This document shows, one piece after another, positions 22,577-31,267 of a stretch of DNA of 64,000 nt. How positions within the stretch are numbered: the stretch's first letter is position 1; each line of letters opens with the position of its first letter. Both the position numbers and the translations under genes were made by a program. The notes below the pieces were generated by a model. It worked only from the letters and a program-made list of their open reading frames with translations. It was not told the origin of the DNA and made no database searches. The stretch covers positions 1,054,001 to 1,118,000 of the forward strand of contig NZ_CP108882.1 of NCBI RefSeq assembly GCF_036347055.1, given 5' to 3'. Source of the DNA: Streptomyces sp. NBC_00820 (lineage in GTDB: Bacteria > Actinomycetota > Actinomycetes > Streptomycetales > Streptomycetaceae).

Positions 22577-22960
22577 TCAAGTCTCAGTCGTCGGCGGCCA
22601 CTCTTCACGAGGCGTGAGGCGGTACGGCAGCGAAGTACGGCCGTAGGTGACGAGCAGCTTCCCCTCGTCCCGCATCTTGCAGCCAGTGTTGAGGCAGTCC
22701 ACGACGTTGCGGCCGAGTCGGTCGACGGCCGCAGCCACCAGTCCGTCGTCCGGGCCTCTCTCGTCGCGAAGCCACGGGCCCAGCTTCGGCCGGGTCACCG
22801 GGTCGGTGGCGCCCGACACCTCCCAGTCGTCGGCCCAGCCGATGATGTGGCCGCCGACAGACGCCGCGACGGTGAGTACGTCCTCCCTCTGCCGCTCCGG
22901 GGACGACGTGGCGAGCTTCATCCACGACAGCCGGCGCACGCCGAACAGGCACTTCCCGCA
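22577..22960 (-). pseudogene. Serine recombinase (resolvase-type) fragment
   Basis: The reading CLFGVRRLSWMKLATSSPER, QREDVLTVAASVGGHIIGWA, DDWEVSGATDPVTRPKLGPW and DGLVAAAVDRLGRNVVDCL corresponds to the N-terminal catalytic domain of large serine recombinases/resolvases. The usual start with the catalytic Ser motif is cut (in-frame stop upstream), and the DNA-binding part is lost after KLLVTYG. The last about 20 codons before the stop at 22577 are unrelated. It is therefore a dead gene, marking a former integration or excision event near the IS256 remnant. Confidence 0.8.
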
Positions 22961-23068
22961 TCCGTCTTAGGGGCGTTCGATCATGTTCAGGTCCGTACCG
23001 CGCAACGCTTCTCCGTTTCGAGCACGCAAGGTACGGAGATGTGGCGGCCACACCCAGGATGATCTTGG

Positions 23069-23491
23069 TTAGCCCATGAAACTCAGCCGCACCTGACGGT
23101 TGACATTGTCCCTGTTGGTGTCCACCAGGCACACCGACTGCCAAGTCCCCAGTTCCAGGCGGCCGGCGATGACGGGGAGGGTCGCGTGGGGTGGGACGAT
23201 CGCGGGGAGGACGTGATCGCGGCCGTGGCCGGGGCTGCCGTGGCGGTGTTGCCAGCGGTCGTCGGAGGGGAGCAGGACGTGCAGGGCGGCGAGGAGATCG
23301 TCGTCGCTGCCGGCGCCCGTCTCGATGACGGCGATGCCGCAGGTCGCATGGGGGACGAAGACGTTGAGCAGGCCGTCGCGGCCGGCCGCCGCCTCGGCCA
23401 GGAAGTCCTCGCAGTCGCCGGTGATGTCGACGACTCGCTCGCGACTACCGGTGGCCACGTGCAGCATTCGCGTGGTGAAAGCATCTGACAT
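23069..23491 (-). CDS. yjbQ: YjbQ family (secondary thiamine-phosphate synthase, UPF0047)
   Basis: 140 residues from ATG 23491. It shows the family markers DCEDFLAEAAAGRDGLLNVFVPHATCGIAVIE (with the conserved His-Ala-Thr), a RDHVLPAIVPPHATLPVIAGRLELGTWQSVCLVD block with a conserved PHAT/LGTWQ pattern, and the C-terminal NRQVRLSF. The conserved His and acidic residues bind metal in known structures. The assigned thiamin-phosphate synthase activity is weak and the true role is unsettled. An 18-codon remnant of a second copy lies at 17889-17945. Confidence 0.9.
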   Translation of the reverse strand: MSDAFTTRMLHVATGSRERVVDITGDCEDFLAEAAAGRDGLLNVFVPHATCGIAVIETGAGSDDDLLAALHVLLPSDDRWQHRHGSPGHGRDHVLPAIVPPHATLPVIAGRLELGTWQSVCLVDTNRDNVNRQVRLSFMG

Positions 23492-23614
23492 GCCCCCATC
23501 CTGACCCATACGCCGGGTTTCACGCGTCCTGGCGCGACCGTTTCCCCCGCGCCGGCGGTCCACTGGACGAGACACCGTTGACCGGCGGGCGGCCATCTGG
23601 CTACTTTCACCCGC

Positions 23615-23698
23615 ATGTTGCGTTCAGCACTGCTCACCACGCGCGGTCACATCGACCTGCTGCGGGTGGCCTCCGCCGCGTGTCGCCGCGGCCGCTGA
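23615..23698 (+). CDS. Conserved short leader peptide of sulfur genes
   Basis: A 27-codon reading frame (MLRSALLTTRGHIDLLRVAS, then AACRRGR and stop) of the small leader-peptide family found upstream of cysteine, sulfate and sulfonate uptake genes in Streptomyces and mycobacteria. The typical signature is a HxDLxRVAS core followed by Cys-Arg codons near the end. It is expected to sense cysteine availability by ribosome stalling at the Cys codon and so control the downstream importer. It lies 148 bp before the permease gene, on the same strand. Confidence 0.85.
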   Translation: MLRSALLTTRGHIDLLRVASAACRRGR

Positions 23699-23846
23699 CG
23701 CCTCTTCCCGCCTCTGACCGGCGTTTTCCCACGCCCTGCCGCATGCCCGCGCCCGCGCCGCCTCTCCAGTGATGCACGTCCGAGGCGGGGTGGCGGCGGT
23801 TGCGGCATTCCCTCGCTCTCTCGCTCTCGTGTCCCGTGGAGCATCC

Positions 23847-24749
23847 ATGCGCATCAGCCATGCCCCGCCCAGCTCGCCCGAACCCGATATCTCCGGTATA
23901 TCCAAGTCCGCAAGTGCCGGAGCGGGGCAGGCTCACCACGCCTCCCCCGACCTTCAACCCCTCACCCCCGCCACCACCCGTCACGTCCGCGTCCCCCGCT
24001 GGCTGCGCCGAACCGCCGGTCCCCTGATCCTGCTGGCGTTGTGGCAACTTCTCAGCGTCACCGGCCTGTTGCCCTCGGACGTGCTCGCCTCTCCGGGCCG
24101 GATCGCACAGGTCGGCGGTGATCTGATCGGTGACGGTTCGCTGCCGTCGGCGATGGGCACCTCGCTCCGGCGCGTCGCGGCGGGGCTGGTGTTCGGCACG
24201 GTCACCGGGACCGGACTCGCCCTGGTCTCGGGGCTGTTCCGGGTCGGCGAGGACCTGGTGGACGCGCCGGTGCAGATGCTGCGAACGGTGCCGTTCGTCG
24301 GCCTCATCCCGCTGTTCATCATCTGGTTCGGCATCGGCGAGGCCCCGAAGATCGCGATCATCACGCTCGGGGTGACCTTCCCGCTGTACCTCAACGTGTA
24401 CGCCGGGATTCGCGGCGTCGACTCTCAACTCATTGAAGCGGGAGAGTCGTTGGGGCTGTCCCGGTGGGGACTGGTGCGCCATGTCGTGCTGCCGGGCGCG
24501 CTGCCCGGGGCGCTCACCGGGCTGCGTTACTCGCTCGGTATCGCCTGGCTCGCGCTGGTCTTCGCCGAACAGGTCAACGCCGACGCCGGGATCGGCTTCC
24601 TGATGGTGCAGGCGCGGGACTTCCTGCGGACCGACGTGATCGTCGTGTGCCTGATCGTCTACGCCTTCCTCGGCCTGATCGCCGATTTCGTCGTCCGCTC
24701 CCTCGAAAGGCTGCTGCTGCAATGGCGACCGACGTTCACGGGCCGCTGA
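23847..24749 (+). CDS. ssuC: Sulfonate-type ABC transporter permease
   Basis: 300 residues. After a Pro/Ser/Thr-rich head the protein has about six membrane helices, beginning with RTAGPLILLALWQLLSVTGLLP. The binding-protein-dependent transport signature is visible: LIEAGESLGLSRWGLVRHVVLPGALPGALTGLRYSLGIAW, the EAA loop that contacts the ATPase. It resembles SsuC/TauC permeases for alkanesulfonates or taurine. ATG 23847 was preferred over 23769 because the upstream residues are not membrane-like. Its end overlaps the ATPase gene by 28 bp. Confidence 0.88.
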   Translation: MRISHAPPSSPEPDISGISKSASAGAGQAHHASPDLQPLTPATTRHVRVPRWLRRTAGPLILLALWQLLSVTGLLPSDVLASPGRIAQVGGDLIGDGSLPSAMGTSLRRVAAGLVFGTVTGTGLALVSGLFRVGEDLVDAPVQMLRTVPFVGLIPLFIIWFGIGEAPKIAIITLGVTFPLYLNVYAGIRGVDSQLIEAGESLGLSRWGLVRHVVLPGALPGALTGLRYSLGIAWLALVFAEQVNADAGIGFLMVQARDFLRTDVIVVCLIVYAFLGLIADFVVRSLERLLLQWRPTFTGR

Positions 24750-25477
24750 GCCCCGGCGCGAGCCGTATCACCCGGGTCGTGCACGCCGAGGGGCTCACTC
24801 GCTCCTTCGACGGCCGTGCCGTCATCGACGACCTCCGACTCGACATCGAGCGGGGGGAGTTCGTCGCCCTGCTCGGCCGCAGCGGCTGCGGCAAGTCCAC
24901 ACTGCTGCGCATCCTCGCCGGCCTCGACCGGGACATCGAGGGCACCGCCCTGGTCCCGCGCCGCAGGGCCGTCGCCTTCCAGGCGCCCCGGCTGATGCCG
25001 TGGAAGAGGGTGTGGCGCAACGTTCTGCTCGGCCTGCCCGGCAGACCCGAACGTGCCGTAGCCCAGCGGGCGTTGGACGAGGTGGGGCTCGGCAACCGGA
25101 TCGACGCCTGGCCCAGGACCCTGTCCGGTGGTGAGGCCCAGCGCGCCTCCCTGGCCCGCGCCCTGGTGCGCGAGCCCGATCTGCTGCTGCTCGACGAGCC
25201 GTTCGGCGCGCTCGACGCGCTCACCCGGATCAAGGCGCAGCGTCTGGTCGGGGAGCTGTGGCAGCGGCGCGGGTGTGCCGTGCTGCTGGTCACCCACGAC
25301 GTCGAGGAGGCCGTGCTGCTCGCCGACCGTGTCCTGGTGATGGACGGTGGCCGGATCGCCCACGAGCAGCGCGTCGACCTCGACCGGCCACGGGACATCA
25401 CTGATCCCCGGTTCGCCTCGCTCCGCGCCGGGCTGCTGGAACGGCTCGGCGTGAACACGGCTGCCGAAGCCGCCTGA
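24722..25477 (+). CDS. ssuB: Sulfonate-type ABC transporter ATP-binding protein
   Basis: A 251-residue ATPase with Walker A GRSGCGKST (52-60), the Q-loop FQAPRLMPWKRV characteristic of SsuB/TauB, signature LSGGEAQRASLARAL, Walker B LLLLDEPFGALDALTR and the switch His in LLVTHDVEEAV. It would power uptake of sulfonates with the permease upstream and the lipoprotein downstream. The start at 24722 overlaps the permease gene, indicating coupled translation. Confidence 0.92.
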   Translation: MATDVHGPLSPGASRITRVVHAEGLTRSFDGRAVIDDLRLDIERGEFVALLGRSGCGKSTLLRILAGLDRDIEGTALVPRRRAVAFQAPRLMPWKRVWRNVLLGLPGRPERAVAQRALDEVGLGNRIDAWPRTLSGGEAQRASLARALVREPDLLLLDEPFGALDALTRIKAQRLVGELWQRRGCAVLLVTHDVEEAVLLADRVLVMDGGRIAHEQRVDLDRPRDITDPRFASLRAGLLERLGVNTAAEAA

Positions 25478-25553
25478 CGCACCACCCTTCCCGGCATCCC
25501 CGCCTTCCGGATTTCCCAGCCATCTCCCCTCTCGCACACGAACGGAAACCACC

Positions 25554-26567
25554 ATGCGACGACGCCTCGTCCCGGCCGCACTGCTGCTCCCCTTCGCCCT
25601 CCTGCTCACGGCGTGCGGCGGCAACTCGTCCGCCAGTACGGGCACCGACACCGACGGCTCGGGATCCGTCACGCTCGACGTCGGTGACCAGAAGGGCGGT
25701 TCGGAAGCCATCCTCCGGGCCGCCGGTGAGCTGAAGAACCTCCACTACAAGATCAAGTGGTCGACGTTCACCTCCGGACCACCCCTGCTGGAGGCCGTCA
25801 ACGCCAAGGCCGTCGACATCGGCGGCGTCGGCAACACCCCGCCCGTCTTCGCGGCCGGCGCGGGCTCGAAGATCGCCGTGGTGGCGGCCTGGCACGGCGC
25901 CTCCAAGGGCGACGCCATCCTCGTACCGAGCGGCTCCAGGCTGACCAGGCCCGACCAGCTCAAGGGCAGGTCGATCGCCGTGGCGCAGGGATCCTCCGCG
26001 CACTACCAGCTGGTCGCCTCTCTGAAGGCGGCCGGGCTGAGTCTGGGCGACGTCGAGGTCAAGTACCTTCAGCCGGCCGACGCGCTCGCCGCGTTCACCT
26101 CCGGCAAGGTCGACGCGTGGGCGGTCTGGGATCCGTACACCTCCCAGATCCTCCGGACCCGGCAGGGCCGCGTGCTCACCACCGGCGACGGCATCACCAA
26201 CGGGCTCAGCTTCCAGGTGGCCGGGCCGGCCGCGCTGAAGGACCCGGCGAAGACACGCGCCATCCGTGACTACCTCGCCCGGCTGCGGCGCGCCCAGACC
26301 TGGGTGTACGACCATAAGGAGGAGTGGGCCAAGGTGTGGGCCAAGGAGACCGGACTGCCGTACGACGTGGCGCTGGCGTCCGTGAGGCGCACCAACGCCA
26401 CCCGAGTCCCGGTCGCCGTCGACAAACCGCTCATCGCCTCCGAGCAGCAGATCGCCGACACCTTCACCGCGCTGAAGCTCATCCCGGGGAAGGTGGACTT
26501 CGGCGACTTCGTGGACAGGCGCTTCAACGGCGACCTCCCGCCGTCCACGACACCGGCCAAGAGCTGA
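25554..26567 (+). CDS. ssuA: Sulfonate-binding lipoprotein of ABC transporter
   Basis: 337 residues. It has a lipoprotein signal peptide with lipobox LLTAC (Cys 21) and a periplasmic-binding fold of the SsuA/TauA (NMT1-like) type: TLDVGDQKGGSEAILRAAGE, FTSGPPLLEAVNAKAVDIGGVGNTPPVFA, and LKGRSIAVAQGSSAHYQLV. The lobe residues GNTPPV and the DAWAVWDPYTSQ segment usually line the ligand site. It would capture an aliphatic sulfonate outside the membrane and pass it to the permease/ATPase pair. Gap to the ATPase gene is 76 bp. Confidence 0.9.
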   Translation: MRRRLVPAALLLPFALLLTACGGNSSASTGTDTDGSGSVTLDVGDQKGGSEAILRAAGELKNLHYKIKWSTFTSGPPLLEAVNAKAVDIGGVGNTPPVFAAGAGSKIAVVAAWHGASKGDAILVPSGSRLTRPDQLKGRSIAVAQGSSAHYQLVASLKAAGLSLGDVEVKYLQPADALAAFTSGKVDAWAVWDPYTSQILRTRQGRVLTTGDGITNGLSFQVAGPAALKDPAKTRAIRDYLARLRRAQTWVYDHKEEWAKVWAKETGLPYDVALASVRRTNATRVPVAVDKPLIASEQQIADTFTALKLIPGKVDFGDFVDRRFNGDLPPSTTPAKS

Positions 26568-26640
26568 GGGGACGAGGTGGCGGGAGGCTGCGGGGTGGCC
26601 GCGCGGGAAGACCGGCGGCCGGTCCGCTGTTAGTGGAATC

Positions 26641-27759
26641 GTGAACGATGTACGTGAGGTCGAGGTGGTCGTCGTAGGCGCCGGACAGGCCGGTCTGTCC
26701 AGCGCCTATCACCTGCGGCGTGCCGGTTTCGAGCCGGACCGTGACTTCGTGGTCCTGGACCACTCCCCCGGCCCGGGCGGCGCCTGGCAGTTCCGCTGGC
26801 CGTCGCTGACGTACGGCAAGGTGCACGGGATGCACGCGCTGCCCGGCATGGAGCTGACGGACGCCGATCCGGCGCGGCCTTCGGCGGAGGTGATCGGCGA
26901 GTACTTCGACCGGTACGAGCGGGCCTTCGGGCTGCGGGTACGGCGCCCTGTCGAGGTGCGCTCCGTCCGCGCGGGCGAGGAAGGTCCTGCCGGGACGGAG
27001 GCCGCCGGAGGTCCCGGGGCGGGGCGGCTGCTCGTGGAGACGTCGGACGGCACCTGGTCGGCGCGGGCGCTGATCAACGCGACCGGCACCTGGGACCGGC
27101 CCTTCTGGCCGCGCTACCCGGGCCAGGAGACCTTCCGGGGACGGCAGTTGCACACCGCGCGGTACGCGGGTCCGGAGGAGTTCGCCGGATCCCGGGTCGT
27201 GGTCGTGGGCGGCGGGGCGTCCGGCACCCAGCACCTGCTGGAGCTGGCCCCGTACGCGGCCGCGACCACCTGGGTCACCCGGCGGCCACCGGTCTTCCGC
27301 GAGGGCCCGTTCGACCAGGAGGCGGGCCGGGCCGCCGTGGCTCTGGTGGAGGAGCGCGTGCGGCAGGGGCTGCCGCCGAGGAGCGTGGTCTCCGTCACCG
27401 GCCTGCCTCTCAACGACGCCGTCCGGCGGGGTCTGGCCGACGGCGTGCTCGACCGGCTGCCGATGTTCGACCGGATCACCCCGGACGGGGTGGAGTGGCA
27501 GGACGGGCGGCATGTGGCGGCCGACGTCATCCTGTGGGCGACCGGCTTCCGGCCCGCCCTCGACCACCTCACGCCCCTGCGGCTGCGCGAGCCGGGCGGC
27601 GGCATCCGGGTCGAGGGGACCCGGGCGATCGCCGATCCGCGGATCCACCTCGTCGGCTACGGCCCCTCGGCCAGCACCATCGGCGCCAACCGGGCGGGGC
27701 GTGCGGCCGTACAGGACATCAGGCGCCTGCTCGCGGCCGAGGATCCGATCGCCGCCTGA
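26641..27759 (+). CDS. Flavin-containing monooxygenase-like oxidoreductase
   Basis: 372 residues from a GTG. There are two dinucleotide-binding motifs: VVVVGAGQAGLSSAYHLRR near the start (FAD) and VVVVGGGASGTQHLLEL in the middle (NADPH). The segment INATGTWDRPFWPRYPG and the late ILWATGFRP motif are typical of flavin monooxygenases and Baeyer-Villiger-like enzymes. The substrate is unknown. It follows the sulfonate importer by 73 bp, so a role in desulfonation or sulfur oxidation is tempting but unproven. GACCGGC-N1-GCCGGTC at 26610-26624 lies just before it. Confidence 0.85.
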   Translation: MNDVREVEVVVVGAGQAGLSSAYHLRRAGFEPDRDFVVLDHSPGPGGAWQFRWPSLTYGKVHGMHALPGMELTDADPARPSAEVIGEYFDRYERAFGLRVRRPVEVRSVRAGEEGPAGTEAAGGPGAGRLLVETSDGTWSARALINATGTWDRPFWPRYPGQETFRGRQLHTARYAGPEEFAGSRVVVVGGGASGTQHLLELAPYAAATTWVTRRPPVFREGPFDQEAGRAAVALVEERVRQGLPPRSVVSVTGLPLNDAVRRGLADGVLDRLPMFDRITPDGVEWQDGRHVAADVILWATGFRPALDHLTPLRLREPGGGIRVEGTRAIADPRIHLVGYGPSASTIGANRAGRAAVQDIRRLLAAEDPIAA

Positions 27760-27801
27760 GACGCCGCTCGCCGCCTCCGACGGTCCCACGGTCGGCCGGC
27801 G

Positions 27802-28776
27802 CTATCGCGCGTCGCCCGGGCTCTGCCCGGGATCCTGAGCCTCGCTCGGGCTTTGGCTCTGGTCCTGACTCTCGCTCGGGCTTTGGCCCTGGTCTTGGCC
27901 CTGGTCTTGGCCCTCACTCGGGCTCCCGCTCGGGCTCTGCGATCGGGTCGTGGCGGCGTGCGCGGCGTTGAAGTCGGCCACGTTGCGCATGTGCACGGTG
28001 TAGTCGGAGGTGAAGCGGGTGTCGCCCGGCTTCACGGTGACGAAGTACAGCCAGTCGCCCGCCGCCGGATGAAGCGTGGCGTTCATGGCGTCCTCGCCGG
28101 GATTGTCGATCGGGGTGGGCGGCAGGCCCATGCGCTGGTAGGAGTTGTAGGGGCTGTCGATCCTGAGGTCGTCCATGCTGGTGCGCAGGGTGCTGCGGTT
28201 GAGCGCGTAGTTGATGGTGGAGTCCATCTGCAGCGGCATGCCACGCTGGAGGCGGTTGAGGACGACCCGGGCCACCTTCGCCATGTCGGTCTTCGTCGCC
28301 GCCTCGGCCTGGACGATGCTCGCGACGGTGACGGCCTGGTAGGCGTTCATCGTGTCGCGCTGGGCCCCCGCCGCGACGGGCACCGCGTCGAACCTCTTGT
28401 TGGCGGTGTCGACCATGAACCGCAGCAGCGACTCGGGGGTGGCGCCCTTGGCCAGCGGGTAGGTCGCCGGGAAGAGGTAGCCCTCCGGGTTGCCCCCGGC
28501 GTCGTTCGGCAGTTTCAGCCCGGCCTTGCCGACGGACTTGCGGGTACTGCCGGCGGGCAGGGTGAGGGCCTTGTCGACGGCGTCGTAGATCTGGCCGGCG
28601 CGCCAGCCCTCCGGGATGAGCAGGGTGGGGGGCTTCGCCTCCCCGAAACCGCCGGCCAGGCTCAGCAGCGGCACCGCCACGGCGGTAGCGGCCACAACGG
28701 CGCCGGCCGCGACGAGGGCGAGCTTGCCCCGGCGCGTCAGTCTCATCGCGTTCCGTGACGGAGTGTTCATCTGCAT
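27802..28776 (-). CDS. mltG: Endolytic murein transglycosylase (MltG/YceG family) with repeat tail
   Basis: The protein has one N-terminal membrane helix (residues about 17-42) and then the YceG domain: TLLIPEGWRAGQIYDAVDKAL, NPEGYLFPATYPLAKGATPE, VTVASIVQAEAATKTDMAKVARVVLNRL (catalytic Glu in VQAEA), MPLQMDSTINYAL and SPYNSYQRMGLPPTPIDNPGEDAM. It cuts glycan strands during cell-wall synthesis. The last about 45 residues are a low-complexity Ser/Pro/Gln/Glu/Asp tail with repeated SPSE and GQDQ units. This is unusual for the family and may be a flexible outer segment. Start ATG at 28776 or 28770. In most Streptomyces mltG lies near aroE/ruvX; this copy does not, so it may be a second paralogue. 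Confidence 0.85.
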   Translation of the reverse strand: MQMNTPSRNAMRLTRRGKLALVAAGAVVAATAVAVPLLSLAGGFGEAKPPTLLIPEGWRAGQIYDAVDKALTLPAGSTRKSVGKAGLKLPNDAGGNPEGYLFPATYPLAKGATPESLLRFMVDTANKRFDAVPVAAGAQRDTMNAYQAVTVASIVQAEAATKTDMAKVARVVLNRLQRGMPLQMDSTINYALNRSTLRTSMDDLRIDSPYNSYQRMGLPPTPIDNPGEDAMNATLHPAAGDWLYFVTVKPGDTRFTSDYTVHMRNVADFNAAHAATTRSQSPSGSPSEGQDQGQDQGQSPSESQDQSQSPSEAQDPGQSPGDAR

Positions 28777-28844
28777 GCGGGCACGGTAATACGTATATCG
28801 CCGCAAGCCCGACATATCGTCAGGTTGTCGGCTCCGCTCGTGTG

Positions 28845-30647
28845 TCAGCGTGCCGGTTCCAGGCGCGCGTCCCGTCGCACGAGGGCCGCGTACCGCCCGT
28901 TGCGCTCCAGCAGTTCCTCGTGCGTACCCTGCTCGGCGATCCGGCCGGAGTCCAGGACGACGATCTGGTCGGCGTCGCGGACCGTGGACAGGCGGTGGGC
29001 GATCGTGATGGTCGTCCGGTTGACCGAGAGGGCGTCGATGGCGGCCTGGACGGCGGCTTCGGTGCGGGTGTCCAGAGCGCTGGTCGCCTCATCGAGGATG
29101 AGGACCGGCGGATCGCGCAGGATGGTCCGGGCGAGTGCCAGGCGCTGCTTCTCGCCGCCGGAGAAGCGGTGGCCGCGTTCACCGACGACGGTGCCGTACC
29201 CGTCGGGCAGCGCGGCTATGTGGTCGTGGATCTGGGCGGCGCGGGCCGCCGCGTGCAGCTCCTCGTCGGTGGCGTCCGGCCTGGCGAAGCGGAGGTTGTC
29301 GGCGACCGAGGCGTGGAAGAGGTACGTCTCCTGCGAGACCACTCCGACCGCGCGCGCGAGGGTGTCGAAGTCGAGGTCGCGGACGTCCACGCCGTCCAGG
29401 GTGACGCGGCCGCCGGTGACGTCGTAGAGCCGGGGCACCAGGTAGCCGAGAGAGGACTTGCCGGCGCCTGTCGGACCCACGACGGCCAGGCTGCCGCCCG
29501 CGGGCACGGTGAGGTCGACGCCGTCGAGCACCGGGCCGCCCCTGTCGTCGTAGCGGAACTCGACACCCTCGAAGCGGACCTCGCCCTTCACCTGGTCGAG
29601 GTGGACCGGGCGTTCGCGTTCCGTGATGTCGATGGGGAGATCCAGGTACTCGAAGATGCGCTGGAAGAGCGCGAGCGAGGTCTGGATCTGGACGCCGGTC
29701 GCCAGCAGGCTCACGGCCGGCCGGAACAGGCCCTGCTGGAGCGAGACGAAGGCGACGATCGTGCCGAGCGAGACCTTGGGGCCGCCGAACTGGAGGGCGA
29801 GGCCCGCGCTCCAGTAGATGACGGCGGGCATGGCGGCCATCACGATCGTGATCACGGCCATGCGCCAGCGCCCGGCCATGCTCGACCTGACCTCCAGGTC
29901 GACCAGGCGCTCGGACTCCGCCGCGAAGCCCTCGGTGAGCGAACCGGCGCGGCCCATGGTGCGGCCGAGCAGGATTCCGCTGACGGACAGGGACTCGGTG
30001 ACGGTGGCGGCCATCGCGGCCATCTGCTTCTGCCGCTGGGTGGCGATCTTCTTGCGCTCGTTGCCGACACGGCGGCTTATCCACACGAATGCCGGGAGCA
30101 GGAGCAGTGAGACGACCGTCAGGCGCCAGTCGAGGGCGACCATCGCGACGATCGTGGCGACGACGCTGGTGGCGTTGGAGACCAGGGAGGTCGCGGTGGA
30201 GGTGACGGTGGCCTGCATGCCGCCGATGTCGTTGGCGATGCGGGACTGCACCTCGCCGGTGCGGGTGCGGGTGAAGAAGGCCAGCGACATGCGCTGCAGG
30301 CGGCCGTAGACGGCCGTGCGCAGATCGTGCATGACGCGCTGGCCGACGGTGGTCGAGATCAGCGTCTGCAGCACGCCGAAGACGCTGGAGAGGACGGCGC
30401 TGAGGATCATGCCGAGCGCGAGCAGGCTCAGCAGGCCTGTGCGGCCCTGCGGGATCGCGACGTCGAGGGTCTCCTTGAGCAGGAACGGCGTGGCCACCGA
30501 GACCAGCGAGGCGGCGCCGACCAGCAGGCCGACGACAGTGAGCCGCGCGCGATAGGGGCGGAAGAGGTTCAGGATGCGCCGCACCTGCCGGGGCTGTTCA
30601 CCGGCGTCGGCGGGCGGGGTCCAGGAGGGTTCTCGATCGGGGTGCAT
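28845..30647 (-). CDS. ABC exporter, fused membrane and ATPase domains
   Basis: 600 residues: six membrane helices in the first 330 residues (first VVGLLVGAASLVSVATPFLL), then an ATPase with Walker A VGPTGAGKSS, signature FSGGEKQRLALARTIL, Walker B VLILDEATSALD and switch His in IAHRL. It is a half-size type IV exporter that would work as a homodimer, most likely exporting drugs or lipids. It is divergent from a MarR gene, with a clear inverted repeat in between, a common drug-efflux arrangement. Confidence 0.92.
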   Translation of the reverse strand: MHPDREPSWTPPADAGEQPRQVRRILNLFRPYRARLTVVGLLVGAASLVSVATPFLLKETLDVAIPQGRTGLLSLLALGMILSAVLSSVFGVLQTLISTTVGQRVMHDLRTAVYGRLQRMSLAFFTRTRTGEVQSRIANDIGGMQATVTSTATSLVSNATSVVATIVAMVALDWRLTVVSLLLLPAFVWISRRVGNERKKIATQRQKQMAAMAATVTESLSVSGILLGRTMGRAGSLTEGFAAESERLVDLEVRSSMAGRWRMAVITIVMAAMPAVIYWSAGLALQFGGPKVSLGTIVAFVSLQQGLFRPAVSLLATGVQIQTSLALFQRIFEYLDLPIDITERERPVHLDQVKGEVRFEGVEFRYDDRGGPVLDGVDLTVPAGGSLAVVGPTGAGKSSLGYLVPRLYDVTGGRVTLDGVDVRDLDFDTLARAVGVVSQETYLFHASVADNLRFARPDATDEELHAAARAAQIHDHIAALPDGYGTVVGERGHRFSGGEKQRLALARTILRDPPVLILDEATSALDTRTEAAVQAAIDALSVNRTTITIAHRLSTVRDADQIVVLDSGRIAEQGTHEELLERNGRYAALVRRDARLEPAR

Positions 30648-30713
30648 GGGCTCCTACGAGGTGGGTGGGCGGCAGGCCCGGGGCCGGCCGCCGACGAGAA
30701 ACGGATCGCAGCC

Positions 30714-30736
30714 CATTGTTACCTGTACTCACAATG
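30714..30736. promoter_or_regulatory. Putative MarR operator
   Basis: CATTGT-N11-ACAATG, perfect 6-bp arms, in the 114-bp gap between the exporter and the MarR gene. The AT-rich arms stand out in this GC-rich DNA, and the spacing suits a MarR dimer. Likely represses both genes until an inducer binds. Confidence 0.65.
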
Positions 30737-30761
30737 AACGGCATCCTGATATTGTTCCCGC

Positions 30762-31217
30762 ATGACCACCCCGGATCCCGACGGCCTGCTCGCCGAGCAG
30801 CTGCTGCGGCTCACCCGCCGCGTGCACCGCATCCAGAAGCGCCATCTGGAGAGGTACGACCTGGGGGTCACGCCGGCGCAGTCCCGGCTGTTGCGCACCC
30901 TCGCGCACTACGGGTCGCCGCCGCGCATGACCGACCTCGCCGAGCGCCTCGAGGTGGTGCCGCGGGCGGTGACGACGCTGGTCGACGGGCTGGAGGCGAG
31001 CGGCCAGGTGCGCCGGGCGCCGGATCCGACGAACCGCAGGGTCACCCGGATCGAGCTGACGGACGAGGGCCGGGCGACCCTGCGCGAGCTGCGCGGCGCA
31101 CGCCGTTCGGCGGCCGAGGAGATCCTGGCTCCGCTGACGGAGAAGGAGCGGGCGGTCCTCGGCGTGCTGCTGGACACCCTGGTCGACGGCGGCGAGTCGG
31201 CGGCCAAGGGCTGCTGA
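30762..31217 (+). CDS. MarR-family transcriptional regulator
   Basis: 151 residues with the MarR winged helix: VTPAQSRLLRTLAHYGSPPRMTDLAERLEVVPRAVTTLVDGLEASGQVRRAPDPTNRRVTRIELTDEGRA. The wing contains the conserved DxRxxxxxLT-like pattern (DPTNRRVTRIELT). N- and C-terminal helices would form the dimer interface. Divergent from the ABC exporter and expected to repress it. The effector is unknown. Confidence 0.92.
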   Translation: MTTPDPDGLLAEQLLRLTRRVHRIQKRHLERYDLGVTPAQSRLLRTLAHYGSPPRMTDLAERLEVVPRAVTTLVDGLEASGQVRRAPDPTNRRVTRIELTDEGRATLRELRGARRSAAEEILAPLTEKERAVLGVLLDTLVDGGESAAKGC

Positions 31218-31267
31218 ACGGCGGCGAGCCCCCGCAGTGTTGCCGCCGCACGCCGGCGCGTGCTCCG

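Noticed and set aside
26610..26624. Tight palindrome GACCGGC-N1-GCCGGTC as terminator
   Set aside because: The loop is one base, too small for a stable RNA hairpin terminator, and there is no T-run; possibly an operator.
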